A stretch of 64,000 nucleotides of DNA from an uncultured Pelagibacteraceae bacterium. GTDB taxonomy: Bacteria; Pseudomonadota; Alphaproteobacteria; Pelagibacterales; Pelagibacteraceae. Below the pieces are notes generated by a model that ran no database searches, had not been told where the DNA came from, and worked only from the letters and a program-made list of their open reading frames with translations. Of this stretch, positions 28,352 through 38,758 are shown in pieces. Made by a program: the position numbers and the translations under genes. The stretch spans positions 1 through 64,000 of the forward strand of contig CACGWC010000001.1 of assembly GCA_902576785.1 (NCBI GenBank), read 5' to 3'. The stretch's first letter is position 1, and each line of letters starts with the position of its first letter.

Positions 28352-30157
28352 TTAAAATTCTTTTCTAATATTTGCAGTTAAACTAGTATTAAATGCTTCG
28401 TTATCATTTCTATAATGATCGACCATGAAACTTATATTTAAACCATCTTCCAACGTAGCCCCTATTCCAAGGGTTAGCTTTGCATGTGATGTATTTTGAT
28501 CAGATATTGCATTAGCATAAATAGTTGAAGAATCATTTACATAATAAGCTTCTGAGAGTGAATTTATTGTTTTATTTTTACCAATTTCAAACTGTATTAA
28601 AGGTGTAATAAATCCTTGATCTATCTCTAATATATTTGAAAAATTAAATCCAAAAGATAATGACGAACTTTTTATATTTTGATCATTGTAATTTATTGAA
28701 TCACCATCACCACTTTCAATGTAATCATCTAATATCGTATAACCCAAATCTATCCTAGAATAGTAATTTAAGTTTTTACTTTCTTTTTGTTCTAATGGTT
28801 CGTACAAGTAAGTGAAGCTTCCAAATAATTGTTTTCCATCTCTGAGGCCTTTATTATTTCCTCCAGATACTTTTCTATTGATATCGATTTCTGTTTCTCC
28901 AAATCCAATAGCAGCCTCGAAATATCGATTTTCAAAAAATTGGTTGCTTCCATAGATTAATAAAGATTTTGCTGTTGCATCCATATGTGCATCATTACTT
29001 CCAATTTGAGTTTCTTGCTCAGATTGATTTAATGCTAAACCTATAGTTTTTAGATCTGTAATTTTTTTATCAAATCCTACAGTAAAACCCTTGGTGCTAA
29101 GATCCTGACCCAAGTCTTTACCTTTGTTGTTTATTCTTCCAAAAGAAAGGTTGCCTTCAGTCCAAAAAGCAAATTTTCTCTCCTTTTTTTCATATTTTAT
29201 TAAGTTAGTTGTTAAAGCATCAACTATTTTGTTTGCGTATGAGTCATTAAAATTTAAAGCTATTTTATTTCTTGAAGTGTTACTATTTTGAATTGGTCTT
29301 ATAAAATTTAAGCGGCTATTTACTCTATTTAATGACTGAGTCATTGATTGAATTGAAGCTGTTGTTTGATTTTTTACTAAAGTTTTTACAGTATCGTTAA
29401 AAATTTGACCTTTTGCAGTAGTAAAATTTAAAGTTGTTGTGCTTGAAATACCAGCATAAGAGTTTCCAACTGCATCATCAAATGCGGTTGAATCTATTTT
29501 TACATGATAGGATGTATCATTTTCTAAGTCAGATGATGGATTAATAGTAATTTCAGTTGTTCCACTTCCAGATAATAAAGATCCTGTTACATCAATCTCT
29601 ATCGCTTCGCCTGTTGATGTATTTATTATATCAATATTTCCACTTTCGGCATCTACAGCTTCATTAAATGTAAGAACTATATTTGATGATACACTAACAT
29701 TAGATGCATCATCAGATGGCGAAGCAGATGTTAAAGTAGGATTATTATTATCTACTGTTTTAAAATTTAATTCTGTTTTACTTGAAATACCATCAAAATT
29801 ATTAAATGCTGAACTATCTACTAGGATATAATATTCAGTATCCTCATCTAAATTTGATGATAAAGAAAATGTAGCTGTAACTGTTGCTGGAGCAGACAAA
29901 CTCATAGCTAAAAACATTCCATTAGTTGAAAAAGTTTCAACAGTACTGTCATCTGATGTTTTTTTTAAAATTACATTTCCGTTATTTGCTGATACAGACC
30001 CTGATGCTAGCCACACGAGATCTATTCCAGTATTCACTGCAATCTGTGTTGCATTATCTGAAGGAGTAGTTGATGATAAATCAACAGCGTATACATACTT
30101 AGGATTGATTAAAATAACAAAAAAAAAAATAAATATGTGAATATATTTATTGATCAT
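28352..30157 (-). CDS. Surface autotransporter with two Ig-like (Big_5) domains
   Basis: Predicted secreted outer-membrane protein of 601 aa. A signal peptide (MINKYIHIFIFFFVILI to about residue 24, cleavage near YVYA) is followed by two related Ig-like repeats (~25-135 and ~140-250). Each repeat begins with a P-S-D-x-A pattern and ends L-N-F-[KT]-T. A linker with many Asn/Ser and a helix (~255-300) leads to a C-terminal autotransporter-type beta-barrel of alternating strands, ending in Phe (NIRKEF). The Ig-like passenger suggests adhesion or surface structure; the function is unknown. It follows purA after 48 nt on the same strand. Confidence 0.82.
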   Translation of the reverse strand: MINKYIHIFIFFFVILINPKYVYAVDLSSTTPSDNATQIAVNTGIDLVWLASGSVSANNGNVILKKTSDDSTVETFSTNGMFLAMSLSAPATVTATFSLSSNLDEDTEYYILVDSSAFNNFDGISSKTELNFKTVDNNNPTLTSASPSDDASNVSVSSNIVLTFNEAVDAESGNIDIINTSTGEAIEIDVTGSLLSGSGTTEITINPSSDLENDTSYHVKIDSTAFDDAVGNSYAGISSTTTLNFTTAKGQIFNDTVKTLVKNQTTASIQSMTQSLNRVNSRLNFIRPIQNSNTSRNKIALNFNDSYANKIVDALTTNLIKYEKKERKFAFWTEGNLSFGRINNKGKDLGQDLSTKGFTVGFDKKITDLKTIGLALNQSEQETQIGSNDAHMDATAKSLLIYGSNQFFENRYFEAAIGFGETEIDINRKVSGGNNKGLRDGKQLFGSFTYLYEPLEQKESKNLNYYSRIDLGYTILDDYIESGDGDSINYNDQNIKSSSLSFGFNFSNILEIDQGFITPLIQFEIGKNKTINSLSEAYYVNDSSTIYANAISDQNTSHAKLTLGIGATLEDGLNISFMVDHYRNDNEAFNTSLTANIRKEF

Positions 30158-30205
30158 ATTATTAGTATATGCTGAATTTTATTATTAATTAAATTAATTC
30201 TAATA

Positions 30206-31495
30206 TTAATTAAATGGATCTATTAAGAGAATGGTATCTTCTCTTTCTGGACTTGTTGAAATACTTGATATTTTTGTCTCTATGAATTTTTCAACAGCTT
30301 TTACATAAATTTTTGCATTATTAGGTAAATCATCAAATTTTTTAATACCTTGGGTTTTAGATTTCCAGCCTTTGAATGTTTTATATATTGGTTTGACATT
30401 TAATTGATCTTCAACAGCAGCAGGGAAATAATCTATTTCTTTGCCATTTAGTTCGTAAGCTATACAAAGATTTATTTCATCAAGTTCATCTAATACATCT
30501 AATTTAGTTAATGCTATTCCATCAATACCCGAAATCTTTATTGTTTGTCTTACTATAACTCCATCAAACCAGCCGCATCTTCTTTTTCTGCTTGTTACAG
30601 TTCCAAATTCATGTCCCTTTTCACCTAAATGATTACCAATATCATCTGTTAATTCTGTTGGGAAAGGTCCTTCACCTACCCTTGTTGTATATGCTTTTGT
30701 AATTCCTAACACATAGTTTATTGAATTTGGACCGCATCCAGATCCTGTTGCTGCTGAAGCTGCTACTGTATTAGATGAAGTTACATATGGATATGTCCCA
30801 TGATCCACATCAAGTAATATTCCTTGAGCTCCTTCAAATAATATTTTTTTATTTTCTGATTTAAATTGATCTATCTTTCTCCAAACAGGAGCTGAATATT
30901 TTAATATATTTGGGGCTATTTTTAATAAGTCCTCAACTAGTTTATCTTTTTCGTATATTGGCTTACCCAATCCCTTTCGGATAGCATTATGATGTTCTAA
31001 AACCACAGCTAATCTATTTTCTAGATTTTTTTTGGATGCAAGGTCCATTACTCTTATAGATCTTCGTCCGACTTTATCTTCATAAGCTGGACCAATTCCT
31101 CTTCTTGTAGTTCCAATTTTTGATTTACCAGCAGTATCTTCCCTTATTTCATCCATCTCTCTGTGAAATGGTAAAATTAGTGTGGCAGCCTCAGATAAAA
31201 TCAGATTATTTTCATTGATTTCTACAGCTTTAGATTTAGCTTCTTCGATTTCATCTAGCAACGCCCATGGATCTACTACAACTCCATTTCCTATAATAGA
31301 AATTTTATTTTTTCTGACAATCCCAGATGGTAACAATCTCAGTTTATAAGTAACACCATCTATGACTAAGGTATGACCAGCATTATGTCCTCCTTGGAAT
31401 CTTACAACTACGTCAGCTTCGCTTGATAACCAATCAACTATCTTACCTTTTCCTTCATCTCCCCACTGCGATCCAACAACAACTACATTATTCAT
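30206..31495 (-). CDS. purA: Adenylosuccinate synthetase
   Basis: Converts IMP and aspartate to adenylosuccinate with GTP, the first committed step to AMP. Signatures include [16 protein letters not shown] (~8-23), [26 protein letters not shown] and GPFPTEL. The length is 429 aa. The start overlaps the thiD stop as ATGA. It is the last housekeeping gene of the long minus-strand block that begins near 46150. Confidence 0.97.
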   Translation of the reverse strand: MNNVVVVGSQWGDEGKGKIVDWLSSEADVVVRFQGGHNAGHTLVIDGVTYKLRLLPSGIVRKNKISIIGNGVVVDPWALLDEIEEAKSKAVEINENNLILSEAATLILPFHREMDEIREDTAGKSKIGTTRRGIGPAYEDKVGRRSIRVMDLASKKNLENRLAVVLEHHNAIRKGLGKPIYEKDKLVEDLLKIAPNILKYSAPVWRKIDQFKSENKKILFEGAQGILLDVDHGTYPYVTSSNTVAASAATGSGCGPNSINYVLGITKAYTTRVGEGPFPTELTDDIGNHLGEKGHEFGTVTSRKRRCGWFDGVIVRQTIKISGIDGIALTKLDVLDELDEINLCIAYELNGKEIDYFPAAVEDQLNVKPIYKTFKGWKSKTQGIKKFDDLPNNAKIYVKAVEKFIETKISSISTSPEREDTILLIDPFN

Positions 31496-32304
31496 CTAAA
31501 TTTCTTATCTATAGTAAAACTATTCAAATGGTTAATTGGTCCATTTCCTTTTCCAAAGTTTGGTCTTGTTTTAATGGCATTGTTTACATATCTAATACCT
31601 AACTCACAAGATTTCTTTAGGGTTTTTCCACATCCATAATATGTTGCAATTGCACTTGATAATGTACAACCAGTTCCATGAGTATTTTTTGTATCAATTT
31701 TTTTATTAACAAATATTACAGTTTCTTTTTTATTTACAAAAATATCTTTTAAGTTTTTAGAGCTTAAATGACCACCTTTAATTAAAACATTCTTAGCACC
31801 TAAATCTAATAATATTTTAGCAGCATTTTTCATATCCGTTATAGATTTAATTTTTATTTTTGTTAGTATTTCTGCTTCAGGAATATTTGGTGTTATTAAA
31901 TCAACTTTTTTTATTAGTTTTTTTTTCAATACTAAAATTGCTTTATTGTCTATAAGCTTGGTTCCACCTTTAGCCACCATGACAGGATCCAATATTATTT
32001 TTTTTAATTTTGATTTTTTTATTGATTTTAATACTGAATTTATAACCTCAGTAGAATGCAGCATTCCTATCTTTACTGAATCAGGCCTGATATCTTTTGA
32101 GGTAAATTCAATTTGATTAGAAATTTCTTTACTACGCATTGGTATTATAGACATTACACCAGTAGTATTCTGGGCTGTAACTGCTGTTATTGCTGTCATA
32201 GCGAAAGAGCCAAGGGAAGTAACTGATTTAATATCTGCTTGGATGCCCGCTCCTCCAGAGGAATCTGATCCTGCAATAATTAATATTTTAGATTTAATTT
32301 TCAA
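31492..32304 (-). CDS. thiD: Hydroxymethylpyrimidine/phosphomethylpyrimidine kinase
   Basis: Phosphorylates HMP and HMP-phosphate to the pyrimidine diphosphate used by ThiE. The N-terminal motif [19 protein letters not shown] is diagnostic, and the C-terminal anion hole [18 protein letters not shown] follows the PfkB-family pattern. The length is 270 aa. It lies between glmM (1 nt gap) and purA (4 nt overlap). No thiC is seen in the window, in keeping with the SAR11 habit of importing the pyrimidine. Confidence 0.94.
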   Translation of the reverse strand: MKIKSKILIIAGSDSSGGAGIQADIKSVTSLGSFAMTAITAVTAQNTTGVMSIIPMRSKEISNQIEFTSKDIRPDSVKIGMLHSTEVINSVLKSIKKSKLKKIILDPVMVAKGGTKLIDNKAILVLKKKLIKKVDLITPNIPEAEILTKIKIKSITDMKNAAKILLDLGAKNVLIKGGHLSSKNLKDIFVNKKETVIFVNKKIDTKNTHGTGCTLSSAIATYYGCGKTLKKSCELGIRYVNNAIKTRPNFGKGNGPINHLNSFTIDKKFR

Positions 32305-32305
32305 T

Positions 32306-33637
32306 TTACTGAATAGATTTTTTAATTATGTTAACACACATTTTATTTAAATTTGAGTCCTCTGACTCGCTCATAATTCTTATTTTTGGTTCAGTACCAG
32401 ATTTTCTAACTAAAATTCTACCTCTGTTTTTTATTATTTTATTTGCTTCGTTAATTGCTTTTTTGCATTTTGGCGAATTAATAATTGATTTATCTTTAAC
32501 CTCTATATTTTCTAATATTTGAGGGGTGGGTTTAAATTTGTTAAAAAGCTTACTTGCTTTTTTTGTTTTTCTTAGAGAGAAAAGAATTTCTAGTGCGACT
32601 AATAAACCATCACCGGTTGTCGCAAACTTTCCAAGAATTATATGACCAGACTGTTCCCCCCCTAAATTAAATTTATTTTTTTTCATTTTTTCTTTTACAT
32701 ATCTATCTCCCACATCTGATCTTAAAAATTTAATTCCATTTTTTTTAAAAAAATTTTCTAAACCATAATTTGACATTAATGTACCAATGACGCCTCCTTT
32801 TAAAATTTTTTTTCTTTTCCATCTCTCACCTAACATTGCAAGAATTTTATCTCCATCAATAATCTTTCCTTTTTCATCACAGACAATTATTCTGTCAGCA
32901 TCTCCATCCAATGAAATACCTATATGAGCTTTATTTTTTTTTGTCATTTGACAAATTTTAGTTGGGTAAGTAGATCCGGATTTGAGATTTATATTTACAC
33001 CATTGGGAGATGTGCCTGCGTCATATACTTTAGCACCTAATGATTTAAATAAAGCTGGACCAGCTTTGTAGCCAGCTCCGTTGGCACAATCTAAAGCAAT
33101 TTTGATACCTTTTAAACTAAATGAGGATGGGAAATTTTGTTTTAATATTTTAATATAACTATCGTTAGCATCCTCTAATCTTTTAACTCTCCCCAATTCT
33201 ATTGGTTTTGATAGATTTTTAGTAATCTTTGAATCAATTAGTTTTTCAATTTTCTTCTCAATTCTATCAGATAATTTAAGTCCATCAGGTCCAAATAACT
33301 TTAATCCATTGTCGTGATATGGATTATGAGATGCAGTAATCATTATACCCATATTAGCTCTCATTTTTTTTGTTAGCATCGCCAAACCATTTGTTGGAAG
33401 TGGTCCCAACGTATAAATATGCATTCCTGCTGATGCCAACCCAGACACTAAAGCTGGTTCAAGCGTATAACCTGATAATCTAGTGTCTTTTGCAATAATT
33501 GCTGTTTGTTTACTTTTTTTTAAATTTTTAAAGTATGTTCCTGCTGCTAAGCCAAATTTGAAAAACATTTCTCCATTTATTTTAGATCCATTAACTTTTC
33601 CTCTAATTCCATCTGTTCCAAAATATTTTTTAATCAT
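32306..33637 (-). CDS. glmM: Phosphoglucosamine mutase
   Basis: Interconverts glucosamine-6-P and glucosamine-1-P for peptidoglycan and LPS precursors. The catalytic phospho-Ser103 lies in ITASHNPYHDNG. KYFGTDGIRG starts the protein, LDGDADRIIVCDEKG binds the metal, and the C-terminal ILVRKSGTEPKIRIM binds phosphate. The length of 443 aa is normal. It sits directly after folP, the ftsH-folP-glmM order seen in many proteobacteria. Confidence 0.96.
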   Translation of the reverse strand: MIKKYFGTDGIRGKVNGSKINGEMFFKFGLAAGTYFKNLKKSKQTAIIAKDTRLSGYTLEPALVSGLASAGMHIYTLGPLPTNGLAMLTKKMRANMGIMITASHNPYHDNGLKLFGPDGLKLSDRIEKKIEKLIDSKITKNLSKPIELGRVKRLEDANDSYIKILKQNFPSSFSLKGIKIALDCANGAGYKAGPALFKSLGAKVYDAGTSPNGVNINLKSGSTYPTKICQMTKKNKAHIGISLDGDADRIIVCDEKGKIIDGDKILAMLGERWKRKKILKGGVIGTLMSNYGLENFFKKNGIKFLRSDVGDRYVKEKMKKNKFNLGGEQSGHIILGKFATTGDGLLVALEILFSLRKTKKASKLFNKFKPTPQILENIEVKDKSIINSPKCKKAINEANKIIKNRGRILVRKSGTEPKIRIMSESEDSNLNKMCVNIIKKSIQ

Positions 33638-33639
33638 TT

Positions 33640-34689
33640 TTAGTTTTGTAATTCTTTAAATACTTTAAATGCTTGATTAATTTCTTTAATATCATGAACC
33701 CTTAGAATTTGAACTCCTTGAAGGTATGCTTGAATACATGAAGATACAGTTCCACCAATCCTTTCTTTGGTATCATTTTCTCTTGAAATATCCTTAATAA
33801 ATCTTTTTCTAGACAAGCCCAACATTACAGGAAGGCCTAGTGAATGAAAAATAGAAATGTTCTTTAAAAGAGTAATATTATGTTTCAAATTTTTTCCAAA
33901 TCCGATACCTGGATCTAATATAATATTATTATGCTTAATACCTTCGTTTCTTAAATATTTTAATTTATTTTCAAAGAAATCATAAATATCAAGCAATACA
34001 TTATTATAAGATGGTTTTAATTGCATATTTTTTGGTGTTCCTTTCATGTGATGAATGACAAAAGGTTTTTTTGTTTTTTTTAAATAATTTATAGTCTCAG
34101 GATCATAACTTAGTCCAGAAACATCATTTATAAGATCTACTTTAATTTTAGAGGCATTCTTCATCACAAAACTTTTTCTAGTATCTAATGAAACAAAACT
34201 TTTTTTATTTTTTAAAATTTTTAAGATAAACTTTATTCTATCCCATTCTTTTCTAGGATTAATATCTTTTGCACCTGGTCTTGTAGACTCTCCACCAACG
34301 TCTATTATCTTTGCGCCATTTGATAATAAGTTATTTACATGTTTTAACGCTAGATTTTTTTTATTATATTTGCCGCCATCTGAGAAACTATCTGGGGTTA
34401 AATTAACTATGCCCATCAAAACAGGGATATCCGATAAATTTATTTGTTTAAAAATTTTCTTTTTTTTTATATTTTTTAAATCTCTATAAACTTTTTTTTT
34501 TAATTTAGTTGAAAGTTTACTAATATCTTTAATATTGATTATTTTGTTTTTTTTTCTGTCAATGATTTGTAATTTATCAAAAGAAATATGATTGTAACCA
34601 TTGAGAGGAATAGATTTTTTTTTTTTAATGTATGTTTTTGATGTTGTTCCGTAATAAAAATTACACGCTCTAGTGTAATATTTATTCAT
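33640..34689 (-). CDS. folP: Dihydropteroate synthase with N-terminal extension
   Basis: Condenses para-aminobenzoate with the pterin diphosphate to give dihydropteroate in folate synthesis. The core domain begins near residue 88 with LMGIVNLTPDSFSDGG, followed by IIDVGGESTRPGA, SLDTRKS, LINDVSGL, and ends with RIGGTVSSC and RVHDIKE. The N-terminal ~85 residues are an extra Lys-rich region that is not part of the usual ~270 aa enzyme; its role is unknown. It lies between ftsH and glmM. Confidence 0.93.
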   Translation of the reverse strand: MNKYYTRACNFYYGTTSKTYIKKKKSIPLNGYNHISFDKLQIIDRKKNKIINIKDISKLSTKLKKKVYRDLKNIKKKKIFKQINLSDIPVLMGIVNLTPDSFSDGGKYNKKNLALKHVNNLLSNGAKIIDVGGESTRPGAKDINPRKEWDRIKFILKILKNKKSFVSLDTRKSFVMKNASKIKVDLINDVSGLSYDPETINYLKKTKKPFVIHHMKGTPKNMQLKPSYNNVLLDIYDFFENKLKYLRNEGIKHNNIILDPGIGFGKNLKHNITLLKNISIFHSLGLPVMLGLSRKRFIKDISRENDTKERIGGTVSSCIQAYLQGVQILRVHDIKEINQAFKVFKELQN

Positions 34690-34695
34690 TAACGC

Positions 34696-36588
34696 TTAGT
34701 GCACTATCTTTGGTTTTAGGCCCATTGAACCAAGTGCTGAGCTTTGATCATCATCTTCAACTTTGAGATCTTCTTTATTCTTAGGATATATATTTTTATT
34801 TATTAAATCTTCAATTTCAGCACCTGTTAAAGTTTCATAAGTAAGTAAGGCTTTTGCTAATTTATGCAGATCATCAATTTTTTCAGTCAATACTTTTCTT
34901 GCTCTCTCATAACCCATATCAACAAATTTTCTAATTTCGCTATCAACTTTTCTAGCTGTTTCCTCAGACATATTTTGCTGTCTTGCAACAGACCTTCCTA
35001 AAAATACTTCTTCTTCGTTTTCACCATAAGCAACTGGTCCCATTTCTTTACTTAATCCAGCTCTCATAACCATGGCTCGTGCTCTTTTAGTTGCCTGTTC
35101 AATATCGCTTGCTGCTCCAGTAGTTACTTTGTCATCTCCAAAAATTATTTCTTCCGCAACTCTTCCGCCCATTGCTATGGCCATTTGTGCATGAAGTTGT
35201 TCTCTTGTTTGAGAAACTTCATCCCTTTCAGGTAATTGCATAACCATTCCTAGAGCTCTTCCTCTTGGTATTATTGTTGCTTTATGTATAGGATAAGCAG
35301 CTTTTTCATTTATTGTTACAATTGCATGTCCAGCTTCATGGTAAGCAGTTAATTTTTTCTCTTCCTCTGACATTACCATGGATCTTCTTTCAGACCCCAT
35401 CATTACTTTATCTTTAGCTTCTTCAAATTCTTGATACGTCACAATTCTTTTATTTTTTCTTGCAGCTAGCAATGCTGCCTCGTTTACAAGATTTGCTAAA
35501 TCTGCACCAGAAAATCCAGGTGTTCCTCTAGCTACTGTTCTTAGATTAACATCGGGTGCCATTGATATTTTCTTTGCATGTACTTTTAAAATTTTCTCTC
35601 TACCGATTAGATCTGGATTAGAGACAACGACCTGTCTGTCAAATCTTCCTGGTCTTAAAAGAGCTGGATCTAATACATCTGGTCTATTAGTTGCAGCAAT
35701 AATAATTACACCCTCATTAGTATCAAAACCATCCATCTCAACTAATAACTGATTAAGTGTTTGCTCTCTTTCATCATTTCCTCCACCAAGACCTGCTCCT
35801 CTGCTTCTTCCTACTGCATCAATCTCATCAATGAATATTATACACGGAGAATGTTTTTTACCTTGTTCAAACATATCTCTAACTCTCGAAGCTCCAACAC
35901 CAACAAACATTTCAACGAAATCTGATCCAGATATAGTGAAAAAAGGAACGCCAGCTTCGCCAGCAATCGCTCTTGCCAATAAAGTCTTACCAGTTCCTGG
36001 GGGACCTACTAGTAAACAACCTCTTGGTATCTTACCACCTAATCTGCTAAACTTTCTTGGATCTTTTAAAAATTCAACTACTTCTTCTACTTCCTCTTTA
36101 GCCTCTTCAACGCCAGCTACGTCATTAAAAGTAACTTTTCCTTTTACTTCATTCATCATTTTTGCTTTCGATCTTCCAAAGCCCATGGCTCCACCTTTTC
36201 CTCCTTGCATTTGTCTCATAAAGAAAATCCATACGGCAATCAATAAAAGCATTGGGAACCATGAAAGAAGTATTCCTAATAATGAAGGCATTTTTTCCTC
36301 TAATGGACTAGCAGAGATGCTAACACCTTTATCGCTTAGTTTCTGTATTAAGTTCGGGTCCTCAGGTGCATAAGTGGTAAATTGGTTTCCATTTGATAAT
36401 ACACCTTTTATATTTTTTCCTTGTATCTCTACTTTAACTACTCTTCCATTATCGACTTCGGTTAAGAATTCTGAGAAAATAATTTTATTTTTTTGAGAAA
36501 TCGAACCTTGTGGGTTCTTAAACATATTATAAAGACCAATCGTTAAAATAACGATTATTCCCCACATGGCTAAGTTTTTAAAATTCAT
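34696..36588 (-). CDS. ftsH: ATP-dependent membrane metalloprotease FtsH
   Basis: Membrane AAA+ protease for unstable and misassembled proteins. Two transmembrane segments (~5-22 and ~103-123) flank a periplasmic domain. The AAA module has Walker A at 195-202 (GPPGTGKT) and Walker [10 protein letters not shown] (~252-260), with an arginine-finger region LRPGRFD. The zinc motif HEAGH is at 417-421. The length is 630 aa. It is upstream of folP and downstream of tilS. Its regulators HflK and HflC are encoded at 3509-5467. Confidence 0.98.
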   Translation of the reverse strand: MNFKNLAMWGIIVILTIGLYNMFKNPQGSISQKNKIIFSEFLTEVDNGRVVKVEIQGKNIKGVLSNGNQFTTYAPEDPNLIQKLSDKGVSISASPLEEKMPSLLGILLSWFPMLLLIAVWIFFMRQMQGGKGGAMGFGRSKAKMMNEVKGKVTFNDVAGVEEAKEEVEEVVEFLKDPRKFSRLGGKIPRGCLLVGPPGTGKTLLARAIAGEAGVPFFTISGSDFVEMFVGVGASRVRDMFEQGKKHSPCIIFIDEIDAVGRSRGAGLGGGNDEREQTLNQLLVEMDGFDTNEGVIIIAATNRPDVLDPALLRPGRFDRQVVVSNPDLIGREKILKVHAKKISMAPDVNLRTVARGTPGFSGADLANLVNEAALLAARKNKRIVTYQEFEEAKDKVMMGSERRSMVMSEEEKKLTAYHEAGHAIVTINEKAAYPIHKATIIPRGRALGMVMQLPERDEVSQTREQLHAQMAIAMGGRVAEEIIFGDDKVTTGAASDIEQATKRARAMVMRAGLSKEMGPVAYGENEEEVFLGRSVARQQNMSEETARKVDSEIRKFVDMGYERARKVLTEKIDDLHKLAKALLTYETLTGAEIEDLINKNIYPKNKEDLKVEDDDQSSALGSMGLKPKIVH

Positions 36589-36652
36589 AGAGCACTAAAT
36601 TAAGAATTATTAGTAAATTAACAAGTGTCAATTTGATCATATAACAAAAAAA

Positions 36653-37705
36653 TTATCGTTTTTCTGGGTAAATAATCACCGAATCTTGAATTTTTTCGAT
36701 AATACATCCAGAAAGTGTCAATTTTACGTTTTTGTTTGAAAACTTTATAAAATCTATAAGACTATTCACCTTTTTGCCTCTTGGATAGTTTTTTTTCCAA
36801 CTAATACGTTTAATTACTTGCATAATACTTCTCAAAATAATTTCCTCCGGATTATTAAAAAAGGATTGATTTAATATTATTTTTTTATCTTTCTCAAAAT
36901 ACTTTGAGTTTTCTAAAATATTTTTATCAACATAAAATTCGATTACTTGATCACTTTTTGACAAATTTTTTAAAGTTAAATAGAATTTATTAAACTTTAG
37001 ACCTTCTTTATCTAAATTTATTAGAAGTTTTCTAATTCTACTCCTTAAAAATTTATCATCATTATTTGTGGGATCATCTATAAAAAATCCAAAAGTTTTT
37101 TTATTTATTTTAAGTAGATCTTTTTTTGAAGTAGATAGAAATGGTCTAATTACATTAATTCCATTATAATTTATCACTTTTTTTTCAAAAGAAACAAGTC
37201 CTTTTAAACCAGAGCCTCTCAGAAATCTTATAAAAAAATTTTCAATTAGATCATCTTTATGATGGCCTAATATAAGATAGTCTATTTTTTGTTTATTGCA
37301 CTCTTCAAAAAATAAATCATATCTTAAGTTTCTTGCATAAGACTGTATATTCTTATTAATTTTAACAATTTTTTTTGAGAGAATTTTACAATTAATTTTA
37401 AAGTTTTGTTTAAGTTTAAACTTCAAGTTTTTGGCTTCGATTGTAGATTCTTTTCTTAGTTTATGATCTATTATTACAGGGTACAATTTAGTATGATGCT
37501 TTAAAGCATAGCACTGAGAGAAAAATAAAACAGCTAAGCTGTCAGCACCACCAGATACCCCAACCATAATCTTTTTATTATTCAAATCCATAGATGTGAG
37601 ATTATTTGAAAATAGGTTATATAATTTTCTTACCTGGGGATCCTTTAATTTTGTTAGGTAAAAATTAAGAGTTTTCTTTGTTACACTCAAACTTTTTCTC
37701 TTCAT
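36653..37705 (-). CDS. tilS: tRNA(Ile)-lysidine synthase
   Basis: Attaches lysine to C34 of the CAT-anticodon tRNA-Ile so that it reads AUA. The N-type ATP-pyrophosphatase P-loop VGVSGGADSLAVLFF is the clearest motif, with LGHHKDDLIENFFIRFLRGSG later and RPFLSTSK following. An upstream in-frame ATG at 37759 exists, but the ATG at 37705 shortens the overlap with cpoB to 41 nt. The true start may be later still. The length is about 350 aa. The order pal-cpoB-tilS-ftsH is standard. Confidence 0.9.
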   Translation of the reverse strand: MKRKSLSVTKKTLNFYLTKLKDPQVRKLYNLFSNNLTSMDLNNKKIMVGVSGGADSLAVLFFSQCYALKHHTKLYPVIIDHKLRKESTIEAKNLKFKLKQNFKINCKILSKKIVKINKNIQSYARNLRYDLFFEECNKQKIDYLILGHHKDDLIENFFIRFLRGSGLKGLVSFEKKVINYNGINVIRPFLSTSKKDLLKINKKTFGFFIDDPTNNDDKFLRSRIRKLLINLDKEGLKFNKFYLTLKNLSKSDQVIEFYVDKNILENSKYFEKDKKIILNQSFFNNPEEIILRSIMQVIKRISWKKNYPRGKKVNSLIDFIKFSNKNVKLTLSGCIIEKIQDSVIIYPEKR

Positions 37706-38669
37706 ATTTAGCTTTTTGAAGAACTGATTGAGTAGCATTTGGATACTGTTTTTTAACACCAGCTATCATCAAGCAACCCTGATCTTTCTCTCCTATTTGA
37801 ACTAAAGATACACCAAGCTTCAAAAGGTTAATAGGCGCTTTTTCACTCTTTGGATATTTTTGATAACCTTCTAAATAAGCAGATGCTGCATCTGTATAAA
37901 GCTGTCTTATTCTAAAAGTCTCTGCATACCAATATTGTGCATTTCCAGAAAGGTCATTATCTGGATTTGTGTCCACAAATTCTCTAAATGCTCTTTCTGC
38001 CATATTATAATCTCCAACTTTTAAAAAACTTGTTGCAAATTCATATTGTTCTAATGGAGATGCGTCAGGTAAAATTTTTTCCTCACTAATAAAATTTTCT
38101 GTTAAAACAGTTTTAGTTGTCTCAACAGATTTAATTGCTTGTGTCTCACTTGTGTCTGTCATATCTTTATAAGATATAGTTCCTAAATCTTGAGGTTGAG
38201 ATGTGCCTGGCATAATTTTTTTGCTGGCTAAATTTGTCTCTGAATTTTCATTTGTTAATAAATTTTGTTCATTAATTTCATTTTTTTGAACAAAGCTAGA
38301 ATTGTTTTCTAAATCTTGAAATCTTAATTGGTTATCAGCTTGTGTTTTGGACAGTCTAGACGATAATTTGTCTACTTTAAAATTAATTTCCTCAAATTTG
38401 TTAGTCAAATTTTGAAATTGTTTTTCTATTTCAGATAATTTTAACAAATGTCTTGTCAAGACATCCTCTGTTTCTTTATTTGACAAAGAGGTTTCTGCTC
38501 CAGTTTTTTTCTGAAATGACTCTGAATAAACTGCTCTTTCCAATGTTCTAAGATCTTTTTGAATAATTTCTAAGATTTCTCTCATATTCAATTCTTCAGA
38601 ACCTGCACTAAATGTAATAAAAAAAATAGAAATTATATAAATAAAAATATTAATAAATTTTTTAAACAT
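37665..38669 (-). CDS. cpoB: CpoB/YbgF-type Tol-associated periplasmic protein
   Basis: Periplasmic protein that coordinates cell-wall synthesis with outer-membrane constriction through the Tol-Pal system. A signal peptide (about residues 1-24) is followed by a coiled-coil stretch (~50-115) and a low-complexity linker. The C-terminal TPR domain starts near residue 205 (EQYEFATSFLKVGDYNMAERAF) and has the YWYAETFRIRQLYTDAA repeat. The length is 334 aa. A strong terminator-like hairpin separates it from pal, so it may have its own promoter. Confidence 0.9.
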   Translation of the reverse strand: MFKKFINIFIYIISIFFITFSAGSEELNMREILEIIQKDLRTLERAVYSESFQKKTGAETSLSNKETEDVLTRHLLKLSEIEKQFQNLTNKFEEINFKVDKLSSRLSKTQADNQLRFQDLENNSSFVQKNEINEQNLLTNENSETNLASKKIMPGTSQPQDLGTISYKDMTDTSETQAIKSVETTKTVLTENFISEEKILPDASPLEQYEFATSFLKVGDYNMAERAFREFVDTNPDNDLSGNAQYWYAETFRIRQLYTDAASAYLEGYQKYPKSEKAPINLLKLGVSLVQIGEKDQGCLMIAGVKKQYPNATQSVLQKAKYEEKKFECNKENS

Positions 38670-38697
38670 TAAATTATTCTTTAATTATAATGATGGC

Positions 38698-38741
38698 AAA
38701 AAAAAGACCCTTAAATTATTTATAATAATTTCAGGGTCTTT
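38698..38741 (-). terminator. Intrinsic terminator after pal
   Basis: On the minus strand, a hairpin of a 9 bp outer stem (AAAGACCCT/AGGGTCTTT at 38733-38741 and 38703-38711), one mismatch, then an 8 bp inner stem of A-T pairs around a 3-nt loop is followed by a run of eight T (38705 down to 38698). It lies 18 nt after the pal stop and is the clearest intrinsic terminator in the window. Confidence 0.85.
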
Positions 38742-38758
38742 AAATATTTAAAATAGCT

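Noticed and set aside
35831-36373. A 180-codon open frame antisense to ftsH
   Set aside because: It mirrors the conserved ftsH coding sequence, has no recognisable protein pattern and is explained by codon bias of the real gene on the other strand.
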